Source of the DNA: Bryopsis sp. KO-2023
Taxonomy: Eukaryota > Chlorophyta > Ulvophyceae > Bryopsidales > Bryopsidaceae
DNA length: 64,000 nt
Direction: 5' to 3'
Assembly (NCBI GenBank): GCA_030272585.1
Contig: BSYQ01000014.1
Coordinates: forward strand, 372,001-436,000
Shown here: piece after piece, positions 45,872 to 57,127 of the stretch
Position numbering within the stretch: position 1 is the stretch's first letter
Layout of the letters: every line of letters starts with the position of its first letter
The notes under the pieces: generated by a model
Databases searched by the model: none
Told to the model about the DNA's origin: nothing
Seen by the model: the letters and a program-made list of their open reading frames with translations, nothing else
Translations under genes and position numbers: made by a program

Positions 45872-46698
45872 GACATAGGGATGGAGGGATGGCCTCTCAG
45901 GCAATATGTTATTATTATTGTTGTTGTTGTTGTTGGATGGAGGGATGGGCTGTATCTGTTGAAGAGAATATCAACAGACGGACATCGTTTTGGGGGAACG
46001 ACGCCAGCAATACCCACCCCGTGAAAAATTGGGTAGTAGTAATCTGCAATTTGTGTTTTTTTTCTTCCCCACCTATAATTTGACCTGGGGGTGGTGGGTT
46101 TTTTGGTCGTGTGTATGTACCTGCAAAAACGAAACGAAAACAAAGAAAGGTTGCGTCTGCTTGGCCAAGAAACTTGGTGCTCTATTCCTGAACCCGAGGT
46201 TGGTTCGAGGCGTTCAGGTGAGTTGCGAGAGGTCGGCTCGAGACTGCGTTTGGAAAGAATCGTTCGCCATTCTCTCTGCAACGGCGGAGAAAGTCAACGT
46301 GTCTGCAACGGTTACAGCAACTGTTTTTCCAGGTGGGGTTTTTTTGTGAAACACGCTGACCTGACAGGAAGGAAAACTCTCTCTTTCACGGGCAGCGTAC
46401 CAATGTATTCTTTTTCTGTACGGTTTACGTACAGTTTCAGGTAGAGAAAAAGGGGAGGGGGGTTGTTGAGAAGGAAATAATGGAAAGAAACACCTCAAGT
46501 CCCCTGCATTCAAGAATCAATTTGAGTTGAATTCTTGCCATGCATGGTGCCATTGTTGGAAAATATGGAGTCCGAAAAAAAATTCAAAAAATGGAGTCAA
46601 AAAATCAAGCCGTTGTGAAAAGTGTTCATACTGTTCGAATTCAGGTGCAATCCCCACAGGAGCCAGGTTAGGAGTTCTGGACTGAAACTCTAGCATAC

Positions 46699-48540
46699 AT
46701 GGAACCTGAAGAGAAGGTAGAGCTCCCCCCAGATTTTGCCTGTGGGGGTGATGGAAATGACGACATTTGCGGAGCATGCCTGGGTGTAGTGGGGACTTTG
46801 ATTTGTTGCGAAAGCTGCCCTGCTGCCTACCATCCACAATGTACGGGATATGCCGACGTGAATGATGTGCCGGACGGGGACTGGTACTGTTGGATGTGTG
46901 CAAAAAAGAGGGGTTTATCGTTCCCTCCTGAAAATGTGTATTCTGGGGAAGGGGGCACAATCATGGTTTCGCTGGACGATTCGGGGGAGATCTTTTACAT
47001 GGCCGAAGTCATGGAGCGGAAAGGGGACAAGCTGAAGATCGTGTATGCTGACCAGCCGGGGAAGGTGGTGGACATCGATGTCAGACAGAGGAGGATTTGG
47101 TGTGGGACTGTCATGGAAAGTGCTTGGATGGAGGAGGTGGGGGGTGCGTTTCGACCCAAGAGTAGAGTGTTCGAGGTGGACTTTAGGTATCTGGGGGTGG
47201 CTGGGGAAATGCCGAAAATCACGGGGATCCAGACGATTCCTGGTGGAGAGGCTATGCCACCTCCGCTGGTGGTGGGGACGGTTTTGTCGGATTTGCTGGA
47301 GCGGAAAAAGAAATCGGTTCGGGAGAGGAAGTTCATGGCGGCCCTGAGGAAGTTTTGGAAAGACGAGTTTGGAAAAGAAGAGCTCTTTCCATCCTATGGG
47401 TACATCGTCCCGTTGTGTGAATTGTGGGGAGCCGTGCAGTTCAGAGGGGGCTACGATCAAGTGTGCGAGAAAAACTTGTGGAAGGAGGTCGGGCGAGAGT
47501 TGGATTCGGACGCGACGGTCAAACATCTACCTTTCGTGGCAAAAAATACGTACAAGGAATCATTGAGTGCGCTGGAAAAGGCTGGGGGGATGTCGGTTTT
47601 GACCAAGTGCAATTCTGGAAAGAAATCTCAGGCGAGCGGTACGAGGAAAAGGGGAAAAGACGTCAGCGATAAAAGCAGCATTCCTGCCGGAAAACGACAA
47701 AAAGTAATGCCCCAGATCAGCGAACTCATCGTACCGATAAAAGCTGAAACCTCCCCTGCGTTGATCGATTTGGCTTCGGCCTTCGTTCCTTCTGGTATGT
47801 ACATAAGAGAAGTCGACGAACCAATCTGTGCGAGGAAATCCCGGCCGGTGGCTGAGCACCCCCCCGATCAATGGAGTCAGCCTGTGCCAGGTCCAAGGAC
47901 TGCATCAAGTCAAATCACTGATGCGGTGCACTCTATGACAGTCGGAGACATCGTGGAGTGTAGGACTGTGGATGATGGTCGATTGAGCGCATGGTACGAA
48001 GGCAAGATTCAGGCAATCGTTCCTGGCAGTGAGCAGGAAGGGTTTCGGAGATTTAAGATATGCTGGGAACCCAACTCTCATCGGCCCGTCACTCCGGAAT
48101 GGGTTTCGTTGACTTCATGGCTTCCGGTGGAGGCGCCAGACTCACAGCTGGTGGTGTTGGTTCGAGTCCCTGATAGGCTGGACGCTGGAGGCACCGTCCA
48201 AAACCCTGAAGTGGGGGACCAGGTAGAAGCTAGCTTCCACGGTGGCTGGGTGGGTGCCGACATCGTTAAGATCGAAGTGGGGTCTGTGGATGTTGTACTC
48301 AGAAGGAATGATTCTCCTCTGGGTTTCGGAGTCAGATGGTCGTCGCCACAAGCGCTGCTGAGGCCATCCCACCCAAAAGCAGCGGAGAACTACGGGATGA
48401 TCGATGCAAAACCTGGGGTTGGGATTGAGTTGAAAGACCCATGTCTTACACCGCAACAGAGGGAAACCAGCTATCGTGGCAAGAAGGTGAAATTCTGGTC
48501 ATATCCAGCGTTGGATCATATGCCAAGACAGAGGGTCTGA
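46699..48540 (+). CDS. PHD-ARID-Agenet chromatin-associated protein
   Basis: Intronless, 613 residues, probably nuclear. A PHD finger at 22-68 has the C4HC3 ligands visible (CGAC, CCESC, HPQC, WYCWMC); such fingers read histone H3 tails. A Tudor/Agenet-like stretch at about 86-136 includes the phrase KIVYADQPGKVVDIDV. An ARID/BRIGHT DNA-binding domain spans about 207-296 (FMAALRKFWKDEFG, LCELWGAVQFRGGYDQV, W261). A basic, likely nuclear-localising linker runs 308-336 (GKKSQASGTRKRGK, AGKRQK). Two further Agenet/Tudor-like units are at about 415-490 and 505-560 (CRTVDDGRLSAWYEGKI, VEASFHGGWVGADIVKIE). There is no JmjC domain, so it is not a KDM5 demethylase. The role is presumably recruitment to marked chromatin. 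Confidence 0.82.
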   Translation: MEPEEKVELPPDFACGGDGNDDICGACLGVVGTLICCESCPAAYHPQCTGYADVNDVPDGDWYCWMCAKKRGLSFPPENVYSGEGGTIMVSLDDSGEIFYMAEVMERKGDKLKIVYADQPGKVVDIDVRQRRIWCGTVMESAWMEEVGGAFRPKSRVFEVDFRYLGVAGEMPKITGIQTIPGGEAMPPPLVVGTVLSDLLERKKKSVRERKFMAALRKFWKDEFGKEELFPSYGYIVPLCELWGAVQFRGGYDQVCEKNLWKEVGRELDSDATVKHLPFVAKNTYKESLSALEKAGGMSVLTKCNSGKKSQASGTRKRGKDVSDKSSIPAGKRQKVMPQISELIVPIKAETSPALIDLASAFVPSGMYIREVDEPICARKSRPVAEHPPDQWSQPVPGPRTASSQITDAVHSMTVGDIVECRTVDDGRLSAWYEGKIQAIVPGSEQEGFRRFKICWEPNSHRPVTPEWVSLTSWLPVEAPDSQLVVLVRVPDRLDAGGTVQNPEVGDQVEASFHGGWVGADIVKIEVGSVDVVLRRNDSPLGFGVRWSSPQALLRPSHPKAAENYGMIDAKPGVGIELKDPCLTPQQRETSYRGKKVKFWSYPALDHMPRQRV

Positions 48541-49185
48541 CTGGGAAGCATCGGCTGGGTATTCTGTCTGTACCAGATCAAAGAGCGGGAGTTGGGTTGT
48601 ATTGGGGTCATATGCGTCTGATAGAGTGTAAGAGGTGGGCTAGGCTGTTTTGGTGTGTGAAGGAGGAAATATACGAATGCGATAAAAGCTGTCTGAAAAC
48701 CAAAAGAAAACGGAACTCTCTTGTAATGGGATTGTCTAGAGGAGTCCCCAGCTACAGTATTTCTTACTCAGTCCCCCAGTTTCAGTCAAGCATGGGAAAC
48801 ACCACACGATATCGACCGATTTGATCTTTTCCTCAGAAGGCAAACATTCCACAAAGATTTTACCCTCCATTAACAGCATGCACTCACAACAGACAAAGAT
48901 ATATCGTCTCTCCACAATTCACAGTGTGGAGCAATGTTTCGAGGATTGCTCTGGTTTCGATCAGCGCATGTCCGGCCTGCGACCTGTTGGTGCCGCGGGC
49001 TAACGCCCAAATCACGTAACGTGTGCAAACTCTTTTCAAACGTTGGTGGATTGTGCTGCGACTGTCAGCTGACAGATTAAAACGAACCATTCGCATCAGA
49101 CAAAACAGGACGTTTGCCCTGCAACCAACACACAACATTATTTTTTGGGCTGTGCAGCGTTGAGTTTGGGATTATTTCTGCAATC
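48541..49185. other. Intergenic region
   Basis: About 650 bp holding the PHD-ARID 3' flank and the SOUL gene promoter. An open frame overlapping the PHD-ARID 3' end (48441-48824) is a shadow. Nothing else is seen. Confidence 0.5.
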
Positions 49186-50249
49186 ATGCACTCCACCGTA
49201 TCCACCATCCTTTTGGTATTAGTTGCGTTGGCTGTGTCGACAGTGGCTCGCCCCGTCAAGCCCGACTTTTGTGGCAGTGTGGATTGCCCATCATACACGG
49301 TCTTGAAGCATGAGCTTGGTTATGAACTGCGAAGTTATGCGAAAGGTTGGTGACCGATCGAATATAGCAGAAGATCAACATCCCCACACACGCTTCTTGT
49401 CGAAGTGCGTTTCACACTGGCTGTTGGCGTTTTTCGATAGGGTTGTAGTGAATGGTGTGGGAGGGATCCACAGAGGTTGATTAGATGCAGCACCAGACTC
49501 TCTGTTTTTTCCCAAAAAAAAACAGAGAACAGTGCCAAATATTCCAACTGTGGTGTTGTTTTACAGGGAAATGGGCTACAGTGACTCTGGAGGATTCCAC
49601 CTACAGTGATGCATTGGGCGTCTGCTTCGATGTGAGGATTTGGTTTTTGTTTGGGCTGTTTTTTTTTGCAGAGGAATGCACACTTGTATGCAGACTGAAT
49701 GCTGGGTTCTCTTTTTGGTTTTGAGCAGAAGCTTTTCGATTACATCGAGGGTTCGAATGTGGAGAAGAGGAAGATCCCCATGACTGCCCCAGTGCTGGGG
49801 AAGGTCTCGACGGCAGCTGAGTCGTTCGCATCCACGGGAGATTTTGAATTTTCCTTCTACGTGCCGGTGAGATCCATGTTTCTGGCAGTATTCCCCTGGA
49901 TTTGTTCGTGCTGGTTTGTACAACACAATACAGTGGAGATTGAATCGATTGTGATATTGATGTGTACTTTTCTTGTGTGGAGCAGAACGCTGCCGTTGCT
50001 CCTCTCAGTGGCAGTGGGATTTCCATCACCGAAACCCCTGAGGATTTTGAAGTGTATGTTGCTTCGTTCGGTGGATATGCCTCCACGTCAGACTGGAAGG
50101 AAGCTGCCAGCGGTCTGAAAGACAGACTGGATGCCGCTGGAGCAAGCTATGATGGCAGTCATTATTTCACGGCTGGATACGATTCCCCTTTCCACTTCTT
50201 TCACAGGCACAACGAAGTTTGGATTGTGAAGGAGGAGAAATCTGTCTAG
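49186..50249 (+). CDS. SOUL/HBP family heme-binding protein, secreted or organellar
   Basis: 208 residues from exons 49186-49345, 49567-49631, 49729-49866 and 49986-50249, all in phase. The first ~20 residues (MHSTVSTILLVLVALAVSTVA) form a clean signal peptide; in an alga with complex plastids it could also lead a bipartite plastid signal. The SOUL fold is recognised from CPSYTVLKHELGYELRSY, WATVTLEDSTYSDA, LFDYIEGSNVEKRKIPMTAPV, FEFSFYVP and the C-terminal Tyr/Phe-rich HYFTAGYDSPFHFFHRHNEVW. Relatives bind heme or tetrapyrroles and in plants lie in plastoglobules or the cytosol. Exact ligand and location are not shown by the sequence. Confidence 0.9.
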
Positions 50250-51235
50250 GTGCTTGGGATCTTCCTGATTTATCAAAATTTCCCATTCATTTTTCTTAAC
50301 TATGATGCTATAAAACTCATGGAGATAGTTTAGGAATGATATTTTTTCAATTAGTTCAGGAATTAATGACGATATATTTTTTTTCATTTGTTTGATATTT
50401 TTCCAACGTTGCACATTGAAGGTTGTGTGGTTGGGGTGGATGTAAGGAAGTTGCATTTTAAAAAAGTGCTCCTTGATGGGTCATTCTTACAGCATGAATT
50501 TCAGCCTTGCAAATTACGATACAATTCATGCGATTCGGGGACAGCACTATGATGACACAGCATCCCCCGGCCAATAATAGGTTTCCCTGGGGACATAGAT
50601 TACATATCATCCTGAGGAACAAGCATCGGTTCCCCATGACTGGAAAATGAGAATTCATTTATTTCTGCACCCAGCAGAATTGTTGCATAGTGTTTCGACA
50701 GAAAAAATAAAACAAAAAACTAGGCCTTTCAAGCCTCCAATAAAGAGAACAAAATGTGTTTTGGAACCCCGGACTTCGTATTGGCTGAGCCTGTGCTGTG
50801 TAACAAAGTGCAAATCAGGATATGAATGGGTATTAATGGTGCATGTAGTTGCAACACAATTTTGATATGAATTTATACACATATTGTATGGGATGCTCTT
50901 GCATAACTCTAACTCTGTCTGGTACTCTTTCTGCGTCTTCCCTGTTTCTCACACCACATTTCCGATTCATCATCTTCATCAAAACTACCCATCATCATAC
51001 AATCAATAGAGTGTCATCAATTGTCTGACTCCATGAAAACCACTCCAGACTCTTAAAGCTGGTTTGGTGGAAGCGGAGCACATCAAGCACCACACTGCAC
51101 ATTTTTGCGATTAAAACGCATCACTTCGTTTCATTCCCCCCCTACATATTTATACCTATACCTAGTCCAAGTTGCAAAAAAAAAGCTTTTACAGAACTGA
51201 GTGCTGTGAACGCAAGCCAAAAAAATCTCCTCAAA
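50250..51235. other. Intergenic region, tail-to-tail
   Basis: About 1 kb between the convergent SOUL and prohibitin genes, carrying both 3' UTRs. AT-rich; no gene or repeat recognised. Confidence 0.5.
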
Positions 51236-54200
51236 TCAGTTTTGAGTGTTCAAATTCATCAAGATATTGCCAGAATTTGGCAAGTAAACCACGTTCCGAC
51301 TTCTGGCCATTGTGGCAGCGACCTCCTTGGCTGCCTGGAAGGAAAAAGAGACAGCATAGGTCAGAGAGACAGCTGAGACGCTTTGGAAAAACAAAAAAGG
51401 AACCCATACAGGCCATTTGAATTTCCTAACCAGATTTCGAAACTGCACTACAAAATGATATCAAGCAAACTGTTGAAATGATATCCCTGGGGTTGTGTTG
51501 AAAATTGAACAAATTGGGACACTGTGATATGGCACATGAGCCAACCCAAATTCATGGCCTCCACACAATGAGCAGAAAAGCATACGGCAGGTGCTTTTAC
51601 AACATGGAGGGTTTTTTTCCACAGTCCCAGAGCAAAAGCATATCGGTTGCACTACCTCTATTCTTCTGAGCTCGATGAGTCCTTGCCCAGCCTTCATAGT
51701 TGCCTCCGAAATCAATCTTGCAGCCTCACTCTCCCCCTCTGCCCTGATAATGGCTGCCTTCCTCTCCTGTGATTTTGAACCATGCATGAATCTCAACGCA
51801 AAATCCTTTCCAAGGCTGGACACAGTAAATTTTCTCGATCCACTTTTAAGAAAAATCTAGGTCGTCTTTCTCAGATGCAGACAGAGCCGTTCACAGCCAA
51901 ACCCACCTGGTCCGCTTTCAGCACAACGAATTTAGCCCTCTCAGCATCTTGCATGGCAACTTGCTTGGACTCCACAGCTTTGGTGAACTGAACAGCAACA
52001 TAACCTCACTCAACCAAAGGATCAAAAACAACGCCAGTGGTGGGTGTCGTTCATTGCGCATTCATAGGAAGACGTTCAAAAATTTCACTGGGGGTTTCCA
52101 AACTACAGCCTGTCGAGCTGGAGGGTGGACATTTTTTTATTTATTTTTTTTGGGGGGGGGGCAAGCACCTCCGATCCGAAAGACAAATGCGTGATTGCCA
52201 CATCCTCCAAAATGATGTTGAATTCTTTCGCCCGTGCCTTCAGACTCTCCCTCACCTGGAAACACAGAGAAAGACTTATGAAAAACATTCACGGGATAAG
52301 ACACGAGTGGGAATTCGGCCAGACTATGCCACCAGAAGATAGTTCAACAGAATTCAACCATAATTCTGAAAATGAAAATGTTCCAAACATATGCGAGAAC
52401 ACATCATTGACAGCAGCTGAGCGAAAGATTAGTGAATAATATGCTACCATCCGGACAACAACAATGTATCAATGGCAAGGAAAAATAACACAGGTCTACT
52501 TCCTTTCATGCAGTAAAGTTGTTTTTGTTTATTTGTTTTTTTAGCTGATCTCTTACAGCTCTTGAGACTTTCTCTCTCTGTGTGATGATTTGCTCCGCGT
52601 TGTATTGAGCAACCACAGCTTTCACAACTTCCGTGCCAATGGAGGGGAGAACTCTCTCATCCCAATCCAGACCCAGATTCTAACAAACCACAACACAACC
52701 AAACAAAAAATATTAGTAAAAAGGGCACAAAGAAAACAGACATACCATACCGAGAGAAAGGGAAAAAAAAGCTCCCCTCCGTTGTGCCGTCCCCAGGTCA
52801 CAATTCAGAAATTGAAAAAAGAAAGGGAGGGGGGGGGCACGTCAGACAAGATCTGTTGTCTAAGTTCTTTTCACTATCGTCTAAGGTTTTTCAGCGTAAA
52901 ACCTGTTTTTCAGAGTTGAAAAAAATTGCCAAAGGATCAGTCACTACACAAGATGCATTGAACCACACTGGGTGACTGAATTGGATGTCTTTCTGGATAA
53001 TGGAAAAAATCCCAAATCTTCACAAATTTGCGAGGTTCACAACTTGAGAGATAGGATCACTGAGAATAGAGAAACACATTCCAAACTCCGGCGAAATCTA
53101 CCTGGTAAATGACGGGAAGCTGCTCAGAGCTCGGTTTGGAAAGAATTCGCAACGTCATGTTCACCATTTGCAAATCTGTTGAACCAAAATCACAGCGATG
53201 TTGGCACAAATCACAGAATCACTGAGATACCCCCCCATTGTCCACAAAACCCCCCAAAAAAGGTCTGTATGCATCTTGGCCACCCAAACTCCACCATCAA
53301 TATTTCTGCCATATATGTTCCAAATACCCCCAAATGTGAATTTTTTTTTCCCCTTAAAAAAAAAATCACAACCATGTTACCTTTGGTACCAGTCACCGAG
53401 CTGAGGGAGCGAGGCCGGGTTCTAATATCCATGATGTTCGGCATTTGCAGAACCGGAATCACAAAGTGTGTCCCTTCTCCCGAGGTTTCTTGCAGAACTC
53501 CACGAATGCGGTCAAAAATCACAGCCTTTTCCCCTCCATCCACTGCGCCATCCAAAACAAAAACATGCAACTAGTGGTGAGAGAGAGTGACAGCGAAAGG
53601 GGATTTGTGTATCTATATATGGGGTCCTGTGTGTGAACCTGGATGTATTTCCACCCTTATGGAAAAAATTCTAAAGCATTGGGGAAGACTCAGAAATTAT
53701 GGACCCAGTACTCCCTTCTTCTCCCAAGTAATGGATTCATGCACCCATGACATTTGGACAATTTTTTCAACCATTCCATTTCATTGATTAGAAAAGAAAG
53801 TAAGAAACCTGTTTGCCTTTGAAATATGATTGGATATACAGTTATGGGTGAACTCTTCTTTCAAAGATTTTTTTTTCTTGAAACAACAGAAAGAAAACCC
53901 CTCGTCTTTTTTTTCCGTCTTGAAAGCCTGCTAAATTTAGATGATTCCCGAAAAAGCAGGACCTTGCTTATACAACAGTATTACAAACTTCCACTCAATT
54001 TTCGTCAATCAGATGGTTGGCTCACCACAGCGTTCTCCGACCGACCAAAGAAAAGGTACGGTGAGCGCCGGGGGCGTTTTTTTTTTTCAAGCACGCAATA
54101 AACGATGAACAAATCGACGTCGAAAATATTAGATCCCTCGAAGACTGACCATTGTACATGGCTGCCTGGAGGCTCCCTCCAACAACCCCCAAGGCCACAG

Positions 54201-54258
54201 AATATTTCGCCACATTCGTGAGGAGTTTCGACAGAGCGGCGGCGGCTTGTTGCGACAT
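51236..54258 (-). CDS. PHB1: Prohibitin 1
   Basis: Inner-membrane scaffold subunit that forms mitochondrial ring complexes with prohibitin 2. Exons in transcript order: 54258-54150, 53542-53381, 53175-53102, 52679-52557, 52255-52169, 51987-51907, 51766-51656, 51334-51236; eight exons, all in phase, 281 residues (human PHB1 has 272). An N-terminal hydrophobic anchor ([18 protein letters not shown]) leads into the SPFH domain: [68 protein letters not shown]. Then come the coiled coil [20 protein letters not shown] and the C-terminal [22 protein letters not shown] and [14 protein letters not shown] match PHB1 rather than PHB2. The gene is divergent from SAR1. Confidence 0.94.
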
Positions 54259-55030
54259 CTCGCTGGAGGTTGGCGGGTTCAGGGATACGGTCGCCTGGAA
54301 GTGCTGCGATCGGAGAAGTGAAAGGGACTCCGTTGGGAACAAGCCAGTTGCTGGCCTATCAAGCACTAATGCTTACCAAAGACTCCCACAGTCAGACTGT
54401 CATACACGCACTTTTCCAGCCAGGTCCCAGTTCGATTCCCCACTCCAACCAACCCAGCTCTGGATGTTTCCCTACACTCGCCTTCCAAGTCGATTTCGAT
54501 TTGGAACAAAATAATCAACTGGGCAAAATCCAACCACTTCTGTTGTCTTTTTTTGTGGGACATGCATTGCTACAAATCACACAGGATCCACATACTGCAA
54601 CTGATTCCACCCAGCCCCCCTTGACACCACCAGGATCAGGAAAACAAATCAAATCATGATTACACACGAAGAAAAAAATCGAGAAACCCGTCCAAAAAAC
54701 AAATCAGAATCTCTAAAAAACAAACAAACAAACAAACAAACAAACAACCAAACCAAACCAAACCAAACCTTCAAATGTTATCAGAAGAACCAAAACCCTC
54801 AAAACCACCAGAATCAGGAAAGCTTTGTCGACTGTACATTGAAATGTTCTACAGGTTCGTTGTTTTTTTTTGGAACAGGTTCTTCCGATGTTTATTGACA
54901 CGTGTCCCGCTCCCTCTGACGGACACTACTTTTCCCCAAGCCACTCTCAACATGGGTCCAGTTTGATTTTGATACCACTCACCTCGCGCGTTCTCTCCGC
55001 CCCAGCCTTCGGAACAAAACGACAGCGAAA
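54259..55030. other. Divergent promoter region between PHB1 and SAR1
   Basis: 772 bp between the two start codons, holding both promoters and leaders. It contains a (CAAA)n run at about 54720-54750 that passes directly into (AACC)n. No hairpin or flanking duplication of retroposon family A is present. No TATA box is obvious. Confidence 0.5.
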
Positions 55031-57127
55031 ATGTTTATCGTCAACTGGTGAGCCCTTCGAATGCTTTCCTTCTGAACGTTGCGCTCAGTTCCATTCTCGA
55101 AATTTCCGCTTCGGTGGAAACTCGTTTGGTGTGGGAGATCCCATCAAGAATCAAGCTTGTGCTGGGGATCCGGTCTATCGATGTTTGGTGTTGGTTGCTG
55201 CCCCTTCGCCATGTATTCGATCGTCGACCATACGCTTTGTGCGTTCTCCTCGCAGGTTTTACGGAGTCCTGAATTATCTCGGTCTTTGGAACAAAGAGGC
55301 TCGCATTCTTTTCCTGGTGAGCAGCTCGTCAGCATTTTCCTGTAGAATATCAGTCCTGCCATTATATTCTTGGCTGGCTTGGGATCCCTGGGATCTGAAT
55401 ATGGTTTCCCACTGGTACAGTTGGTGCTTCTGTGCAGAGGCTGTGTTTTTTCACCAGGAAATGTTTGCACTAGTTGAATAATTTTCAGTGTTTCCATAAA
55501 TATTTGATGGGCATCTATATGCTTACTCATGTATATCTTCTCAGGGCTTGGACAATGCTGGGAAGACCACTCTTATGCACATGCTAAAGGATGAGGGCCG
55601 GTTGGCCACCCATCAACCAACACAGCATCCAACTTCAGAGGTAGCACTTCCCCCCCCCCCCCCTCCGCAGAGAGGAAAAAGACTTCCAGACTTGGCTGTC
55701 TCTGTTAAAAACATTTTTCCCACTGTTCGGGGTGTGGAAAGAGTGGCGCTCGTCATAAATATAGCTAAAGATATGCATGGAAGTTCCACACGCATATACA
55801 CAGATGATCAAGTGAAGGGAGGGGTCAAAATCCTGGAATGAAATGCAATAAAACGAGCAAGTTATGGTTATTGTTCGATCATGAATGAACGCTCTGGGTG
55901 GTATTTGTTCAACAGGAGCTTCAGATTGCCGGTATCAATTTTAAGGCCTTCGACTTGGGAGGTCACGAAATTGCAAGGAAAGTCTGGAAGAACTACTTCA
56001 CATCGGTGAGCTGATATGGAAAAATTCTTTTCTCCAGAATCCATTTTGGATCAAAACTGCTGATGTAATTTGGAAGGTCTGCTGTGGTGAACGCATGGAT
56101 TTCACTTCGAAAAGGAAAGCCAGCCATACATAGTACTTTTTTTAAAACCGAAATAAAGGGTTCACAGGTCACCACCTGAACGTTGGCGTTTCTTTTGGAT
56201 TTTACAGGTGGATGCGATTGTTTTCTTGGTGGATGCTGCGGAGCCCTCCCGTTTGGTTGAATCGAAGAAAGAGCTGGATGGACTCCTCTCCGATGAATCT
56301 ATTTTAGACGTACGTCACACCCACCTAGGCCAGTGTTACAGTGCCTGCCCTAAGAATCTTCTTTTTTTTTTCCTTTTTTCTTACAGAATATTCTTTTTTT
56401 TTTCTTTTTTCTTATACCTGACGCAACCCTCTGAGCTATTTATTAGTCCTTAACGAATGTGGCTGTTCTCATGGAGGGTAGCACGATAACTGTAACTTGG
56501 CAGCCCAGATTTTTGGTTTTCAGGGTCTGACATGAGGGTGAAAGCCCCACCCACTGTAGGTAAAGCCCCATTCAACTTCCTTGTGCGAATGTTTTTTTAG
56601 GTGCCTTTTTTGATTCTGGGAAACAAAATTGACAAGCAGCAAGCAATCCCAGAAAGCGACCTGAGGGCCCATCTTGGTATGCAATACACCAGCGGAAAAG
56701 ACAAAAAAGCTGACCCATCTGCAGGAAGGCCAATAGAAGTGTTCATGTGCAGTGTGGTAAGTGGTTGATTGGGGACGCTGGGTTGCGATCTTTCGTAGAG
56801 CATATGCTGTATGTTTTTGAGGGGTGGGGGAGTTTTGAGAGAAGATAAATCTGTCAGTATTGGTGCATGTGGTTATGGTGTATCTGTTGGGATTCCTGTC
56901 AGGGAGGAGGGTTCTTAATGAAAAGAAACTACCACATTCCATTTGCTGTGACATCCGAAAGGGCTGATTTCACATATTGTGGCGTATTTTGCCTTGTTAA
57001 GAGCGATTTGATATGAAATATACATCTTTGTTTTTATATAATTCTAATAATTTTATATAATTTTTCACAGGTTCGCAGGATGGGTTATGCTGAGGGTTTC
57101 CGCTGGGTGTCCCAATACATCAAGTGA
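55031..57127 (+). CDS. SAR1: SAR1 small GTPase (COPII coat initiator)
   Basis: Recruits the COPII coat at ER exit sites. Exons 55031-55047 (17 bp), 55256-55316, 55545-55640, 55916-56005, 56208-56309, 56601-56756 and 57071-57127; 192 residues (human 198). P loop [14 protein letters not shown], switch I region [15 protein letters not shown] with the SAR1-type Thr, DLGGHE (switch II), NKID (guanine specificity) and [17 protein letters not shown] near the C-terminus are all present. The N-terminal amphipathic helix is short ([17 protein letters not shown]) but keeps the bulky hydrophobics needed for membrane bending. There is no N-myristoylation Gly, as expected for SAR1 rather than ARF. The stop TGA is embedded in AAGTGAGTG, again a donor-like context. 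Confidence 0.95.

Noticed and set aside
54718-54772. (CAAA)n/(AACC)n run as a minus-strand retroposon tail
   Set aside because: The adjoining sequence does not match the complement of family A; plain simple repeat.
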